Of a stretch of DNA of 19,555 bases, positions 18,618 to 19,555 are shown in pieces. Under the pieces are notes generated by a model. That model was not told the origin of the DNA. It made no database searches and saw only the letters and a program-made list of their open reading frames with translations. Positions within the stretch are counted from its first letter, which is position 1. Each line of letters starts with the position of its first letter. The stretch comes from Rodentolepis nana. Lineage: Eukaryota > Platyhelminthes > Cestoda > Cyclophyllidea > Hymenolepididae. The stretch lies in the NCBI GenBank assembly GCA_900617975.1, contig UZAE01012491.1, forward strand, positions 1 to 19,555, written 5' to 3'. Both the position numbers and the translations under genes were made by a program.

Positions 18618-19555
18618 TCGTCGTCTACTTTTGACTATTGGCAACTAATATACCCCTGATAATCATTTAAAATTGCGCTTCTTTAAACTAAAGCTAAACC
18701 TCTTAACACCAAAGTACACACCACTTTAATTTTCCGTATAACGTTGAAGGCAAATATCTAAGTGAACGTATTTGTGAATTCATTCATATTTTCTGCCTTT
18801 GGTCTAGAGGAAGCGAGAGAATAGCCAGCCACTCGCTGTTTAGCAATAAAATGCAGGCAGGGCACGGCTCTTATATGGCTCTTCGAAGCAGGGGTTTTTA
18901 ACGCATAGATAAATGTCACTTCTGTTAAGTGGGATGACACGTTTATTCGCGATATTCCCAGCTTAAAACCGAGTTGGTCTTAAAAGTAACAATATTGATC
19001 TGCTTGGTGTTTTAAATATAACGCCTGATAGAAATCTCGAGACCTCTAACCTACCAATAAAATACAACAAAATTATTGTAGATTCGTTGACAAGAAACTA
19101 CCCCCCTGGTTTCAAAACGAATTCTGTGCCTTTAAGTCACCTGGTGTATTTGACACTTTTGATTAGCAATAGCAGCCTTAATAAATGTTGAAAGATTTGT
19201 TCTAAAGCATAATATTCACTGGAGAAGTTGAGAGTTGCATGGCGATAGTTTTAGTTAGAGTTAGAAAAGCCAAAACAGTAGGAATTTAAACAATGTATTT
19301 TAAGTTTGGCTTAATATACTTTGAAAATAAAAGTCCCAGTACAAGTTCTAGATTATTTGTAAATGTTTAGAATAGGTGACAATGAAATTAGCATTTACAT
19401 TTCATATATAAGCAATTTTTAAAATTGCAAAAAACGATTAGTTGAGTAAAACAAGTAATTGCATACTAACTCATTTCTAAGTCTATTTCAAATATACAAA
19501 AAGGTTAAATTAAATATATTCGGTTTCTTTTCCTAATGACACTAATGAATTTTAT
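18618..19555. other. Region upstream of the placed exons
   Basis: 938 nt, AT-rich. No exon for the missing helix A of the first repeat was found. A 60-codon minus-strand frame at 18758-18940 has no recognisable homology. Confidence 0.6.

Noticed and set aside
18758..18940. 60-codon minus-strand frame as a possible upstream spectrin exon
   Set aside because: No heptad pattern or helix A tryptophan, and it ends in a stop rather than a phase 0 donor.

Overview
The window is animal nuclear DNA carrying the 3'-proximal part of one large, intron-rich gene on the minus strand. I identify the gene as an invertebrate dystrophin (DMD family). The assembled reading frame shows spectrin-like triple-helical repeats, then a WW domain, then the start of the EF-hand-like region, in the order seen in all dystrophins. 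Sixteen exons can be placed. Their junction phases agree at every splice and give about 804 codons with no internal stop (about 781 if one 77-nt exon is skipped). The base composition is AT-rich and introns range from 64 nt to about 3.2 kb. The protein is strongly diverged from vertebrate and insect dystrophins. A helminth or other lophotrochozoan (perhaps a flatworm) would fit, but this is a weak inference.

Layout in transcription order, from high to low coordinates. 17964-19555 is non-coding apart from a dispersed repeat at 18193-18617. 17898-17963 is a candidate alternative first exon that splices in phase into the first firm exon (17729-17797). 17729-12859 encodes helices B and C of one spectrin repeat and the start of the next. 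12213-12059 completes a repeat resembling vertebrate R22. 10948-9547 encodes an unusual linker of about 150 residues. 9476-7056 encodes an R23-like repeat and 6214-4421 an R24-like segment. The rest of the 4192-4421 exon is an expanded serine/proline-rich hinge 4. 3595-3100 encodes the WW domain and first EF-hand-like helices. 2471-2197 continues the EF-hand-like region and carries a lineage-specific insert. The ZZ zinc finger and C-terminal coiled coil must lie beyond the left edge.

The most unusual element is a 760-base open frame at 13976-14737, inside the intron immediately upstream of the R22-like repeat. It is about where the vertebrate gene has the promoter and first exon of the short isoform Dp116. 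It is serine-rich, has an in-frame ATG, and can be spliced in phase to the dystrophin frame. Other notable features are a GC-AG intron at 7170-7233, a pair of acceptors 8 nt apart whose use would be coupled to inclusion of a 77-nt exon, and three same-orientation copies of a dispersed repeat with an (AAAT)n tail. I see no tRNA, rRNA, CRISPR, bacterial or viral gene.
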